Assembly (NCBI GenBank): GCA_964036275.1 | Contig: OZ038433.1 | Span: forward strand, 24,960,985-25,024,984 | Length of the DNA: 64,000 bases | Direction of reading: 5' to 3' | DNA from: Litoditis marina | Taxonomy: Eukaryota > Nematoda > Chromadorea > Rhabditida > Rhabditidae | Shown here: positions 45,459 through 56,853 of the stretch, in pieces | Layout of the letters: the number at the start of each line of letters is the position of its first letter | Position numbering within the stretch: position 1 is the first letter of the stretch | The notes under the pieces: generated by a model | What the model saw: the letters and a program-made list of their open reading frames with translations, nothing else | Databases searched by the model: none | Told to the model about the DNA's origin: nothing | Made by a program: the position numbers and the translations under genes

Positions 45459-47325
45459 ATGATTTGGGCGGCTGTTCTCTTCTTACTATTCAAAACACAT
45501 CTGGCAGATTCTAATGGTTGGTTTTTATACATATTGATTCCTAGATATTTAATTGAACAATGAAAATGCTACATAGCATCGAGTTTGATTGGGGTTATCG
45601 TTATGCGGTTTGTTGTTTATAGTTTTTTCCCCAGTTTTCCGTAAGTTCATAAAATTGGGGAGAAGCCCTTTCCTGGACGTTGTTTGCTTCTATTACTCCT
45701 CTTGGTTGTTGATGTTTCGACAAGATTCTTTTCACACACATGGTGGCCGATAGCTGCAATCTTGGAAGTGTGTTGATTGAGACAAACATCATTATTCCTT
45801 CTCGTACACTACTCCCACGCGAACGTGAAGGTGGCCTTAGTTTCAGTGTGTATCCCGGATGGCTCAGGGGATTGGGCCAGTTCCGTACTGTTTGATGTTC
45901 AAGATTTCGCATTTGGTGGACTGGCCAAAGTGTCGAACAAGACCTGTTTTGATGGCTGTTTGCAGTCAGAAACTGTGGTGCAGTCGTACAAGGTATAGAC
46001 TGTAGGACAAGTTGAATACTATTCTACGGTGTACTCATTCTGTTAACTTAGTGAATATAAAGTAAACAAGTAGATGAACGATTGAGTTGGTCTTCACCAA
46101 CTATTTCACAGATAGATATTGCATTTTTGTACTTGGATGATTTAAATATGCTCCAATAATCTTGTCACCTAATTATACATAGGTAAGTTTGTTGAAGTTC
46201 TTCCTATGAAAAACCCACATCGAGAAACGAAAATTTGTTTTCCAGAGTTTACATTTATTCTTTTAGATACTTTTTCCAATGATTCACCAACCCACTTCAG
46301 CTGGATGTGAGTGTGCGATCCGCTCGACCTCATCCGAGCAGCCGAGTCATGGTCTCGCAGGACACTGCGAATGATGCCCAACTCTGTGCCGACACTCAAT
46401 TGGGACAACAGATACAATACGCCGTCGAACAAAGCACCGACAACACGGCTGCGGTCAGTTATAATAGTTATTGATATCGTCATTATTGTAGAGAAATGAA
46501 AACCCCCTGGTTGATATAGGAGAACAGCATGGATGTCTCTCAAGTTTCGAGTCTTGGGCAAACGGGGTGGCCTGGATGCCTAAAAACATCAAAACATCCA
46601 TTCAATCAGGAGTTTTGAGTTAATTCGTGATAAAAAAAAGTTAACTATTGACCTCAACATTGAATTGTGTGTTCTGACTGTCTACCAGGTGAATGGACTA
46701 CCAAAACGTTGAAAAATGTTTCGTAACAAAACAAAATCACGAGAGCAATTGTTACACTCGGATATAATATTTTCGAACACCCAGCAAAGTGGACTATTGC
46801 GATCACGGCGTTCTCAAGAACAGCTTTATTAAATAAGGAACTCGCATCCTCGATTTGAGACGCTCCGCAAATGATTCGCGTGAAAATAAGCGCGATACGC
46901 AGCGAATTAGTGCTGGCACCGTTCCAAATTGCAGTGGGATACAGTGTCCCGCCACGAAAACTTTGTGGACGGAGCTCAATACAAGTTTAATCGCAAAAAT
47001 TACTGTATGCGAGAACGCCGTGCGGTGGTTTCCGGGTTTCGGCTCATTCCTCACCAAACACCAGCCAATACGACGGTGCTGCTCTATTGCCCAGTGTTTG
47101 TAGATTGATCCTGTTGTCTCGGCATGTATCCACTTCAAACTACAAAACAACTGTGGTCATTTCACACACATGATTTTTAGTTTGTGTTTACTTCAGGCAG
47201 TTCTGAAGTCTATTCTATACGGAATGAGCCTCCCTGGTGGCTGGGCAATCGCGGTTGTGAAAAATGCAAACGGATGGAGCGATGCACCAGCTGTTCGTTT
47301 TCATTCGTATTTTGTTCAACTTTGA
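45459..47325 (+). CDS. Secreted protein of the divergent pair, plus-strand paralogue
   Basis: Four exons (45459-45516, 45847-45992, 46301-46453, 47197-47325) join in phase to 161 residues. A signal peptide (MIWAAVLFLLFKTHLADS) is followed by NVCIPDGSGDW, SNKTCFDGCLQSE, AQLCADTQLGQQIQYAVEQS and a terminal exon with SLPGGWAIAVVKNANGW. Four cysteines align with the minus-strand neighbour; intron 1 is phase 1 in both and falls just before the first cysteine. The C-terminal region is shorter than in the paralogue and lacks its last intron and cysteine. Function unknown; the weak ground-like resemblance applies here too. Intron 3 contains the second 219-bp MITE. Confidence 0.75.
46804..47022. mobile_element. 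219-bp MITE, copy 2
   Basis: CACGGCGTTCTC at the left and GAGAACGCCGTG at the right. It matches 38598-38816 in length and sequence in reverse orientation, and lies in intron 3 of the plus-strand secreted gene. Confidence 0.85.
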
Positions 47326-48076
47326 ATGTATTGAACAAATTACGTAGAGGCCTACATTCGAGTTTAATCGTGGAGCGCAAGAAATTCGAAACCTAGTGCG
47401 AAGTCCGAGATGGAATGACCAAGAATGTTTGAAAATTCATCGATTACCAACAAATCATTGTGTTTTCATCCACTACTGATAGATGTAGTTGGAATATATG
47501 AATAGTCTATTACTGATAGATGTAGTTGGAATATATGAATAGTTCTATATGTGAGTTGTCTGTGCTCTATTTCAGTGCTTCAACGTTTGAACGTTGTTTC
47601 GTTCCATATTACCGTTCAGTAGTAGTCGTTTCAGACTACGGAATACTGCTACTACATCGCTCAACTACGCGCCGATTACTATCAAGTCACACTCGCCTAT
47701 GTTGGATGATACGAAATAAACATTTCGACGATGGTACAACACTTGTGACCTAATTCAGCTTGACCGTGATCACTGAACGATGTATAAAGAGAAAAACAAA
47801 CAAATTGTATTTATCAGAAATGGTGAGCAGAAATCAGAATTGGTTTACTTCTAACTAGTTGGAAAAAGGTTTAGAACAGTTCGCTAAAGGTACTGTTTTC
47901 ATTGGCTTTTCCTGCTCTATTTCCGAGCCACGTTGGTGAAAATATTTCCCACAGCTGGAGCCACAATCGGTATTTACATCACGGTTTCGAAAGTTGGGTA
48001 ACGCACTCCGAGTCCTGTGAAACAAAGTACGCAGTAAACAGAAGAATTGTGAATTACATAACTAACACATAACTCA

Positions 48077-48547
48077 AAGGGACCGTTCCTCTTTAATGTG
48101 GAGGTTTGGGCTGATTAGTCGTAATTGTTCACATAAAAAAAAACCAAAATCACTCATATAGGTGTACACTTTCTGTCTTGCTCCGTGTTCTCGGAATTGA
48201 CGCGCAACAACGCGCACCTACATACACCGCCGAGTTCATCTACGTACAAAATTTTCAAAATGTCCATAAAAATAGGAAACCATATTCAAAACATGGCCGA
48301 ACTGACGAGAATGAAAGCTGTGAAGGAATATTTGTAAATATCATGAAAACTACGAAGCAGTGAGAGATTAAGGATTGCTACTTTACAGTAACCCAAATAC
48401 TGTTGGCTTCTATTTTGCTTCGAAATAATGGGGTTTTTTGAATTTTCTGTACGTAAGGTGAAAAACTTTCATCTCAAAACAGAATAAATGACTTTTTGAA
48501 TTTTCCAAAGTTACCTACATTGCACATTATAGAGGTACGGTCCCTTT
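48077..48547. mobile_element. Inverted-repeat element with AAAGGGACCGT ends
   Basis: CAAAGGGACCGTTCCTCTTT at the left is mirrored by GAGGTACGGTCCCTTT at the right, about 25 bp of near-perfect terminal inversion in a unit of about 470 bp. A start fragment of another family (CATACACCGCCGAG) occurs inside near 48221. No coding capacity seen. Confidence 0.65.
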
Positions 48548-49207
48548 AAGTATAAGCCCACAGCTAAGAGTGTGTGTCGAATAAGCAGGCAATACGGCAA
48601 TACCCCATACCATATTAACCGTACGGTCTCCACAAACTGGGAAAACATCTTGCGGAGCGCATGCCCAAAATCGGCGGGCCGCCTGCACTCAAAATGCCGG
48701 GCCTTTGCGTACAACATTCCGATCGCTAATTTCGTGCATGCGGGGCGCAGGATACAACAAAACCCCTGGCAGCCGTCCTGGCGCACCTATTTGTTCATAA
48801 TCTCATTTATAGGCTAACATCTTGAAGGAGGAGAAAATATAACTGTTTGACATCTATTTTCATATATTTATTGTAAAAGCAGCAACAAGACATATAGTTC
48901 AAAACAGATATGCAACAAACAAACAAACAATCAATAGATCACACAACAACTAAGAACGATCCTGTTGATCTGGTACATGATCTTTCTATTCCACAAATCC
49001 CGGCGATACCTACAAAGATACATATCAAAACATCACGTGTAAATATCTGCCCACAAAGTCGAAAAGAACTTAAAAGTTAGGCTGATTCTCTATAATTTCC
49101 CAAATATGAGGAAATTATTCCGTTTATCGATAACTCCGAGTGTGAGAGTTGTCACTAATCGGAAAATTCAAAAAGGACCAGGATTTACAAGCAGCCTATA
49201 ACCGTTA

Positions 49208-49419
49208 CATACACCGCCAAGCCTCTTATTAGATAGAGGGTCACGAACAATTTAATGGGAAAAGTAGGGGTCGCTAGTTGAAAACTAAAAAGATTCATAC
49301 AAAAGTAGCAGTGAATAAGTAAAGTACAGGCGAAAATCGCAGTTTTGGAGGGTACACGGCTCAAGAAAAATGGAGGGGTCGCGAAATTTCAAACCGAATA
49401 TAACCCTTGGCGGTGTATG
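49208..49419. mobile_element. 212-bp MITE with TA target duplication
   Basis: CATACACCGCCAAG opens the element and CTTGGCGGTGTATG closes it. It is flanked by TA on both sides (49206-49207 and 49420-49421), as expected for Tc1/mariner-type insertion. Confidence 0.8.
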
Positions 49420-50204
49420 TATAACTAAACAAGTGAAATAATATATAATGCCGGAAATCAATTAACGCATCTACTTACCTTATAGTTAATCGTAGTTTTG
49501 ACTTGGATACGTCTCATTTACAAGCAACCACCCTGCACACGAGAGGCCAACTAATGTGGCCTGGGTTGTCGGTTTCCTGCAAGGTGAAAATATTAAAGTA
49601 GTCCCATCCGGGTCCGGTACACAATCCACGATTTTTCGAACGAGCCATCCAAAACAGCAATTAGGCTCGAGCGCCCAAAAATTCGTTAATTGTGCAAACG
49701 TTTTTCAGAATTCGTGGATTGTACAAGTTTTTCAAATAATTAGGTTGACAATGGCAAAGAATAAGAAGTGTGTAGTTGGAGCGATATTACTAAGTTCCCG
49801 AATCGCGCATTAACTTTAGTTCACCTAACAAAAAGGCTTAGGTTAGGAGCATGTTTCCATTGAATCTCGCACAATTTTGACTGGTTTTCGTAAATCGTAA
49901 TATATTCTTCAGCTTACCCAGTCTTATTTTCAATATTTTAATGCGTATATGGTTGGGACATATGTAACATAGCCAGTGCGTGAAATGAATATGCGTAACA
50001 ACCAAAACTCAAAACTGTTATATTGCAGAGGAGGAACAGATGTGACTGCATACTTAATCAATATTTTAACATTTATAGTATATATCATACGTGAAATAGT
50101 TCCGAATCGGGGCGAAAAAAGGCACTCGGGTATTGTGACAGATTATGTGATGTACTTATAGAGACAGTAATATTATTATGGCAAATTCCCCAAGGAATCG
50201 CGAA

Positions 50205-50400
50205 TTTCGTTAACCCTGACAGTTTACCGTTAACCATTTAACCAATTTTTACAGTTAACTATTTTTCTATTAACCCTTTGGTAACCCTTTTTTCTAACGT
50301 CTTTTGGGCGAAATTCGCGGTTACCAAGTGGTTAACAAAAGTGTTAACCATTTTTTTGGTTAACGGTTAACTGGCGCGGTTAACAAAAAACGCGGTTAAA
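50205..50400. repeat. GTTAAC-rich inverted-repeat element, copy 2
   Basis: A block of TTAACCATTTAACC, TTAACCCTTT and the inverse GGTTAACAAAAGTGTTAACC around a centre near AACGTCTTTTGGGCG. It is related to 27868-28052. Confidence 0.65.
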
Positions 50401-50533
50401 TAAAGAATTCGCCTATTATTATACCTGTGCTTGCAAACAACAAAAGAAGCGAAAGTTCGGTCACTGCTGCCCAATCTTTGTGACAAATTCTGAATACCTG
50501 CCTCTGCCAGACGACTATATAGTATATACCCAC

Positions 50534-50659
50534 CTCATGAGCACGAAAGCTGGACAGGAGATGTTAATCGACGCTTGAAGTCACACCGTTTTTCCTGGTA
50601 GCAGCGAGTCACCTACTTCTGGGTCTTATCTGCTGCATCCACGTAGCAAGGAATCGTCC
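50534..50659 (-). other. Possible exon fragments on the minus strand
   Basis: After a TTTCAG acceptor a short open stretch reads TIPCYVDAADKTQ to a GTAGGT donor (50659-50617), followed by a possible 16-base microexon (50549-50534). The phases can be joined but no start, end or family could be found. The open frame at 51279-51070 (-) nearby is similarly unsupported. Apart from the repeats listed, 47326-51960 has no gene I can defend. Confidence 0.2.
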
Positions 50660-51474
50660 CTGAAATTTGGCGGTTTTCAGTACTTTACTTTGAAGACTGA
50701 AGTAACTTGAAATAGACTAATGAGAACGTGTTATTTTCATAAAACAATCTGAGACAAAACAAATTGTTCGGTGTGTCGTTTAATCGTCTACGTACGGGGG
50801 CTTTTGCGATTTTTGCTCTGCACAGAAAATGTTAACTACATGAAAATATTAATGTGAACTATAAACTCAACCTATATTATTATGTGTGGTTTTCAAAAAG
50901 TGAATTTCCAAATTACTTAAACTCGCAAAATTCAACCGAAAGCTGAGCGATTAGAGCAACTACAAATTCACACTCTTCCGAACACAATATAAAAACACGC
51001 TAAACTACAATAGCAAATATAGCTCAGTCAAGTTAGAAAAAAAAACAACAAAAATAAAACAAATAATAATTAAATGACGATAAAATATTTGCAAATGACG
51101 ACTACGACATAGTTTATTACGTTCGACTTGTAAACCGCGGGCGTAATGACCGTGTTCGTCGTTGGATTTAAATCAAGGTAGTGAGATGAATTTTCGCTGA
51201 ATTGGAGTTCTGAACAAAATATCGTGTCTACGGGATTTCTCTGAGATATTATAGTTTGAGAGAGAACTACTCCGAGCATCCTCCGTCTGTATTATTTCGT
51301 AACTACATGATCGTGCCAAGATTCATCGAGATTTCATTAGATGGATAACAAAAAGGGTGGCACATTCACTATCTAAATCACCAGTTGTAATAATAGTCAT
51401 CAATTTCGAATTCACTGAACTATTGGAACACAAATATCTAGGTTGGACTATTTATCACAGTTTTACTGACTGCG

Positions 51475-51640
51475 GAGAGCAAGCCCTCGTTTTGCGGCCC
51501 GCCTGCACTTCCGAGAGTGCATGCGGTCCGCAAAATCGGCCTGGCGGCCGAAAAAGTGGGCGGATTTTGCATGCGCTCGGCGATATTTTCTCCGAGACGT
51601 TTCGATGCTCCCGAGAACATTCAAGGGAAAGGGAGCATAA
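51475..51640. repeat. GC-rich repeat-like block
   Basis: Motifs such as CGGCCCGCCTGCACT and AAAATCGGCCTGGCGG recur in altered form near 48650-48710 (AAAATCGGCGGGCCGCCTGC), suggesting two degenerate copies of one element. Open frames on both strands across it reflect the composition. Confidence 0.45.
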
Positions 51641-51960
51641 TTGCACACATTCAGAGAGGGACACTCTTCTGTGTCGGATTATGATGCTGCCACCTTCGCT
51701 GACGATTTCAACACAGCCGTTCAGAGAACTAGGTACATACTTGGTCAGCAGCCTTTTCCAAGCAACACATAAAGTACATGCAATACATAGAGTCCATGCT
51801 ATACATGAAGTAAAGTAAAGTATCCTCTCCGTCATATAATAGTGAAACTAGCTATTTTTCTTATTTGGATAGTGAATATTGCTTATTATAAAGACAAAAC
51901 AACATGAACACAGCAGCATCGTACTGTTCAAAAACGTGTGTGTGTGTTGGCGTTCACTTT

Positions 51961-53133
51961 TCAACCAACTACTCTGCGTCGAACCTGAAACATCATTGAT
52001 TTAATTTTCTTTGTTCATACATCAGAGGCCGTAGGCATGAAACATCCCGGGCCGGGTTGGGATGCTATCCCGAGCTGAATTTGCCGGGAAATAGCTCGGG
52101 ATAGCATCCCAACCTGGCCCGGGATGTTTCATGCATACGGCCTCAGGTTACACTACAACTTGTTTATCGTTGCTGAGATTTAAATGTTGAGGGCCAACAT
52201 TTGGGGTTGAGTGAGAGGTATGTGTGGTTATTAGTGTTTTTGATTATATGGTACTAGCTCTCATATAAACTGTATCGCGGCGACGCACAATAATGGTTCA
52301 GGGAACCATTTCGCTTAAATCTCGATTGAGAGGGCCGAAAACCTTTCATAACCCTTGTTTGCAGGCTAAGTCACTGCGTCGTTCGAACATTGAACAAACG
52401 CATTTAATGATAGTGTATTATTCATGTTAAAGATAAATCATATGCAGTTCCGGTGAAACTTCAATTAAAACTTCACACGGTAATAAAACTCTTCCAGTTT
52501 CGGAAATGGATAATATACAATGTTCACATATTGTCTACAATAGTGAATGATAGTAAATTCAGTGAATCTTATATCAATCATACTAACTTTTTTTAAATTT
52601 GATCAGACAATAGAAATGTAAATACTTACCGCATATGGAACTCCATTCTCATCGAATGATATTTCAGCATTCATCGGAGCCCGCTCCATAGTTCGTGAGT
52701 AGATTGGCCTCAAACAGAAAAGGTACACACATGATCACACTCTCAAAATAACTTTTTGTCTGCTTCACATCACTAAAATAGAATTGAAAGTTGAAAAAAC
52801 TTCGAATAATCAATATTTCCTCCACTTCCCTAACCACAACCTTTACTTAGAAACGTCGTTCAAAAAGTTCACTTACGTTTAGAGAAGCTAATTAATTTGT
52901 TGATGGGAAGCTGAGAGATGGCAGACATATTTTTTGTTAACTAACTCTCTAGCGACGTGACCTAGTGCGTGAATTCGTCCGTTCTTGAGCTGGTCGTACT
53001 TGGTCAAGCGTAGATTACTGGCTCTATTTGCCGGCTTCTTGTGCAGGAAATGTCTGTAGGCTTGGCCCGGAGTAATACAGATTACAGGAAGAACACAACA
53101 ACCAATGATAAATAGGGGCATCCACAGTTGCAT
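51961..53133 (-). CDS. Short secreted precursor ending VRRRVVG (tandem copy 2)
   Basis: Three exons (53133-52946, 52708-52630, 51984-51961) join in phase to 96 residues. The N terminus is a signal peptide (LFIIGCCVLPVICITPG). Next is a basic segment with AYRHFLHKKPANRASNLR and TKYDQLKNGRIHALGHVARE, then the conserved block PIYSRTMERAPMNAEISFDE and NGVPYA. A 24-base last exon encodes only VRRRVVG plus the stop. The same exon structure occurs in the gene at 53843-54979. A basic RRR site followed by a C-terminal glycine suggests a processed, perhaps amidated, peptide precursor, but I do not recognise a known neuropeptide motif. No cysteine occurs in the mature part. Confidence 0.72.
52026..52143. 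repeat. 118-bp hairpin
   Basis: Arms of about 51 bp (from AGGCCGTAGGCATGAAACAT to GATGCTATCCCGAGCT and the inverse) carry about two mismatches around a loop of about 16 bases. It lies in intron 2 of the gene at 51961-53133, close to its 24-base last exon. Size is in the range of miRNA-like or MITE hairpins. Confidence 0.85.
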
Positions 53134-53842
53134 GACTTGATCACAACTCACTGTACACTGGGTGGTTGATTGGTTGTATACTTAATACTTGTACAACTGA
53201 TCAACCATCAATTCAATTTCTACTTCCAAAATAGTCGTCAACACGTCACTATTGATCATGTGGTACATGTTGTTACCGGTTAAGTCGAACGGCATGTCCA
53301 AGTGGAAAGGGATGAACGGGGACATTGAAATGGGACAATAGAACACTGCAAACGGATATTGGGACAACGGGACATTGGTTTAGACAGCCAGACCCCATGC
53401 AGAAGCTTCGAAAGTCGGCTAATTTTACGAATACAACTCTCTCATCTCAACATGAGGTCTAATTTTATAACTCGCAATGTTTCTATTACAGAGAACGTGA
53501 TTTCATATACATTTCATTGTACTTTATGTGATTTTAATCAGCACACTTTTTTCAATATTCGCCCAATTTTGTATTCTTAGTGAAATAGGCATCCGATATC
53601 TTTTCTGGGCACTCGTGAAGGCCACTCGCGTGGTAAATGTGAAAAGTACACTGTATTCTTTGTCCATCACGTTACACCGAACAATCGAAGACTGTTGTAA
53701 ACTTATTAATCACAGTCTTTTTCAGTGCGAATCGGCAATTAACAAGACATCACGCCATTTTCATTGTTACTTAAACTGAACAATAACTTCTGGAGCAACC
53801 TATTATACTACCAGAGGATCCTGATCTTCTTTCCTTGTAATT

Positions 53843-54979
53843 CTATCCCATGGTTCTTCGTCGAAGCTGAAAAATGCGAAATAACGGACCGTGAGAGAAG
53901 AAAATTGTTTATTTCAGTTATTGTTCCGAGATAGATGACATTTAGTCGCCTTTCCCTCATAAACTTGAATGGGGCTTGAAAGTAATTTATTGAACAGAAC
54001 TTTGTTTTCGTTCCCAATCCTTCTTATTCTTATCTAGCGGAAGTATACCATAATCATTTCCCGGAAAAATATGCCCCCCCCCCCCCTGACTGAACAATTA
54101 TTCTGAAGAAAACTCACCGCAAATGGAATGCCGTTCTCATCAAACGATATCTGCGCGTTCATTGGAGCCCGTTCCATGGTTCGGGAGTAGATTGGTCTGA
54201 ATAATTGAGATGGCTGATATAGTTCACACCATTCCTACTGAGACTCCTACAGTAACCTTACAAACTTTCCGAAGGCTGTTGTGAAGCTGAAAATAAAGTT
54301 CATTGAAAAATCTCTCGTATATTTACTCTACCCGGGAACGAGAAGGAGGTACGAAAATCCTGAATTTCTCCGGTCAAAAGTAAGTGAGTAAAACGGCTTG
54401 GAATTTTTCAATTCCTACTGTAGGAGTCTCAGTAGGAACGGAAAACACTATAGCAATCACTGAGGATAGAATGAGACTGCTAAAAAGGATTTGCATGATC
54501 CTTTGATCCTAAACTATGTAACTTAACTTTCCTATAGAAACGCTCATCTTGCAAAGAAAACTCACAAGGATAGGTGCCCCATTTCCCGTATTTTTCTGCC
54601 GTCTGTGGGGGTTTATGCCTTGAGCCAGTAACATATCACTTTTTCAAAGCATACAACTCACACTGTTTACAAAATTTACGAAACAGAAGGCTCCGAGGGA
54701 AATTTCAACCACTACTTACAAGTTGGTGCGAATATGTTTGAAAGTCAAACACATCAGAAAATAACGAATACAGAACGACCCATATTTGTTAACGTTAACT
54801 CACTCTCCGCCAACATGTCCGATGGCTCGAATCCTGCCCGCTTTCAACAGCTCGTATTTGGTCGTTGGCGCCCTCCGCCTATTCAGTCGTTTTTGCAGGA
54901 AACGTTGATATAATCGGGTCGGAGTGACACTCGCACTCAAAACAACAAGAAGACAGAGAAGGTAAAGTCTAATCAACAT
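53843..54979 (-). CDS. Short secreted precursor ending LRRRTMG (tandem copy 1)
   Basis: Three exons (54979-54804, 54196-54118, 53866-53843) join in phase to 92 residues. The signal peptide is MLIRLYLLCLLVVLSASV. It shares RLYQRFLQKRL, TKYELLKAGRIRAIGHVGGE, PIYSRTMERAPMNAQISFDE and NGIPFA with the downstream paralogue. Exons 2 and 3 have identical lengths in both (79 and 24 bases), and all phases match (2, 0). The downstream gene lies about 700 bp away on the same strand, so this is a tandem duplication. Conservation is strongest in exon 2, which suggests that block is the functional part. Confidence 0.74.
54074..54086 (+). repeat. C13 homopolymer
   Basis: Thirteen C in the second intron of the gene at 53843-54979, about 32 bases past its exon 2 donor. 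Confidence 0.9.
54232..54438. mobile_element. 207-bp element with perfect 23-bp inverted ends
   Basis: TTCCTACTGAGACTCCTACA at the left has an exact inverse at the right (TGTAGGAGTCTCAGTAGGAA). It sits in intron 1 of the upstream RRRxxG gene, about 35 bases from the acceptor of exon 2. Confidence 0.8.
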
Positions 54980-56853
54980 GTCGTCTTCGGTTCGATTGTT
55001 CTAAAATCACGTCGCTCAACTTAAAAACAGTGAACGCTGAAAACCGGTCGCGTGATAGACGAGTGTTTACTTCAATCACATTTCGGTGGACGGTCTGCTG
55101 AATGATACGGTGAATGTGTTGGAGCACACACATTGTTGACGTTCGGGAAATGGCAATTCTCACGTCGCCTCCCATACAAATCTATATTTTTTGCGTGTTC
55201 GAATTGGATCTGCACTTTAACACTTCAACGTTGAAGGAAAAACACAACTTGGATACTATGGACAGTAATGCTATTGGAAAATATATAATAAACACAATTT
55301 TAAAACATAGGAGATCGTACTGGAAGTATATGTCACCCATACATGAGAGTTAATGGGTATTTCAAAAGAGCTTTTCATTGTCGACATCCGAACTGAGTTT
55401 TCCAACATAGACAAGGTTTATGATTGGGAGGGAATTTCTGGTAGATAGAAACTCTCAATGGAAAAATGAGCGAGATGAGCACGAGAACTGTTGTAGCTAA
55501 TCTGTTGTTTTTCACGATGGTGTGCCTCTAATGATTTGGAACTGGACGCAAAGTGTTCCTTCGACGTCATAGTCTGCTATTTCGGTGCGAAAACACTTGG
55601 GTGCAGCAGCGCCCAACCTACTGTTCCGCCAAGATAGCAAAAACTGGTTTTGTCACTCATTGCACCCAAAATCGGAAACAGCCAAGCACGTCAACACATA
55701 ACACATAAAACTAGATACATATACATATACCAAGCAACAGAAGACTGAAATGACTCTAACTTAGGTCCTCCATATTTAGGATAAAACTAGATTGCAGATC
55801 AAGCTACAAACACGCTCCCAAGTGGATTAGTGTATAGTTTCATTGAAACCCATTTTTGAGTGAACTACTCAGAGGGAAACGTACAGATCATTGAGAGAAT
55901 AGCATTTTTATCCCTGCCACTTCTCCGTTTGAAAATTATCGGAAAGAAACCCGGATTCTCTCCCATAAAGGCCATTTCTGGCTGTGTTCTAAATGTCGGC
56001 ACCACATGGCTTAACGTTCATGTACAAATTGGAGAATCTCAATATTGCCTACAAATTATAAAGAAGCCATGAACAAAAATAAACAATGGATGAGAATTGC
56101 GCATGATGATCTGTATCCGTTGATGTTTGAACCATAAGTTGCAGATGGAAATCTTGCAAGAGTTAAATGATTGTGTTTTCATCCAGTTGGCCGCACCTTG
56201 TTTGGCGAGGAGGAAACACAACAAACGAGAAGAATGATTTATGGTCTACACACATCTTACCAAACAACTTCTATCAAAAATATTTTGTTCGAGTTGGTGC
56301 AAAACAAAGAGTTCAACTTAGGAGTATAAAAGGCATGAACACAAACAATAGAATAAGTTTACCATTCCATAGAAATTATTGGTTTTTGTTACTGACGTTC
56401 TTGATTAGGCCAAGCGCATCATTTCTACTAGTTTGCGACGGTGATTGTTTAACGCGTTTGCAGATATTCTACATGAGCATAAGTTGAAGACGCTTATAAA
56501 TTGACATTTACAAGATTGTTTTCAAATTGATGTATTCAATTGTACAAAACATACTCATATTATATAAACTTTTCAAAAAAGTATAACACGTGTTCGTTTA
56601 TAAAACTTTCATATCGATTAAAAGTCCGACTGGTTATTAGTGAAACGGTGTGAATCTGTGAATTCAAAGTATTGACAATTGCGGTCTCAACCAAGCAGTG
56701 GGTTCCAGAGCTTGGTAATACTGTCGTTCGCGTTTTGTTCAGCACAGTAGGCTCTCACGTTTACTGAGTTTGTTCTTTGATTGAAAACGTGTATTTATCT
56801 ATTTCTGTGACTTACAGTGTTTTCAACTGAACTCAAACGTATCCTGAAAAGCC
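54980..56853. other. Intergenic region without a supported gene
   Basis: Only short open frames without splice context were seen. A TTTATCTAT motif (a GATA site in reverse) occurs near 56792, about 60 bases before the start of the repeat precursor gene. Confidence 0.45.

Noticed and set aside
47930..48020. Possible last exon on the minus strand (LGVRYPTFETVM)
   Set aside because: A single acceptor with a short open frame; no partner exons could be joined.
51357..51835. Long overlapping open frames on both strands
   Set aside because: Located in a GC-rich repeat-like block with relatives near 48650; no splice sites or protein-like composition.
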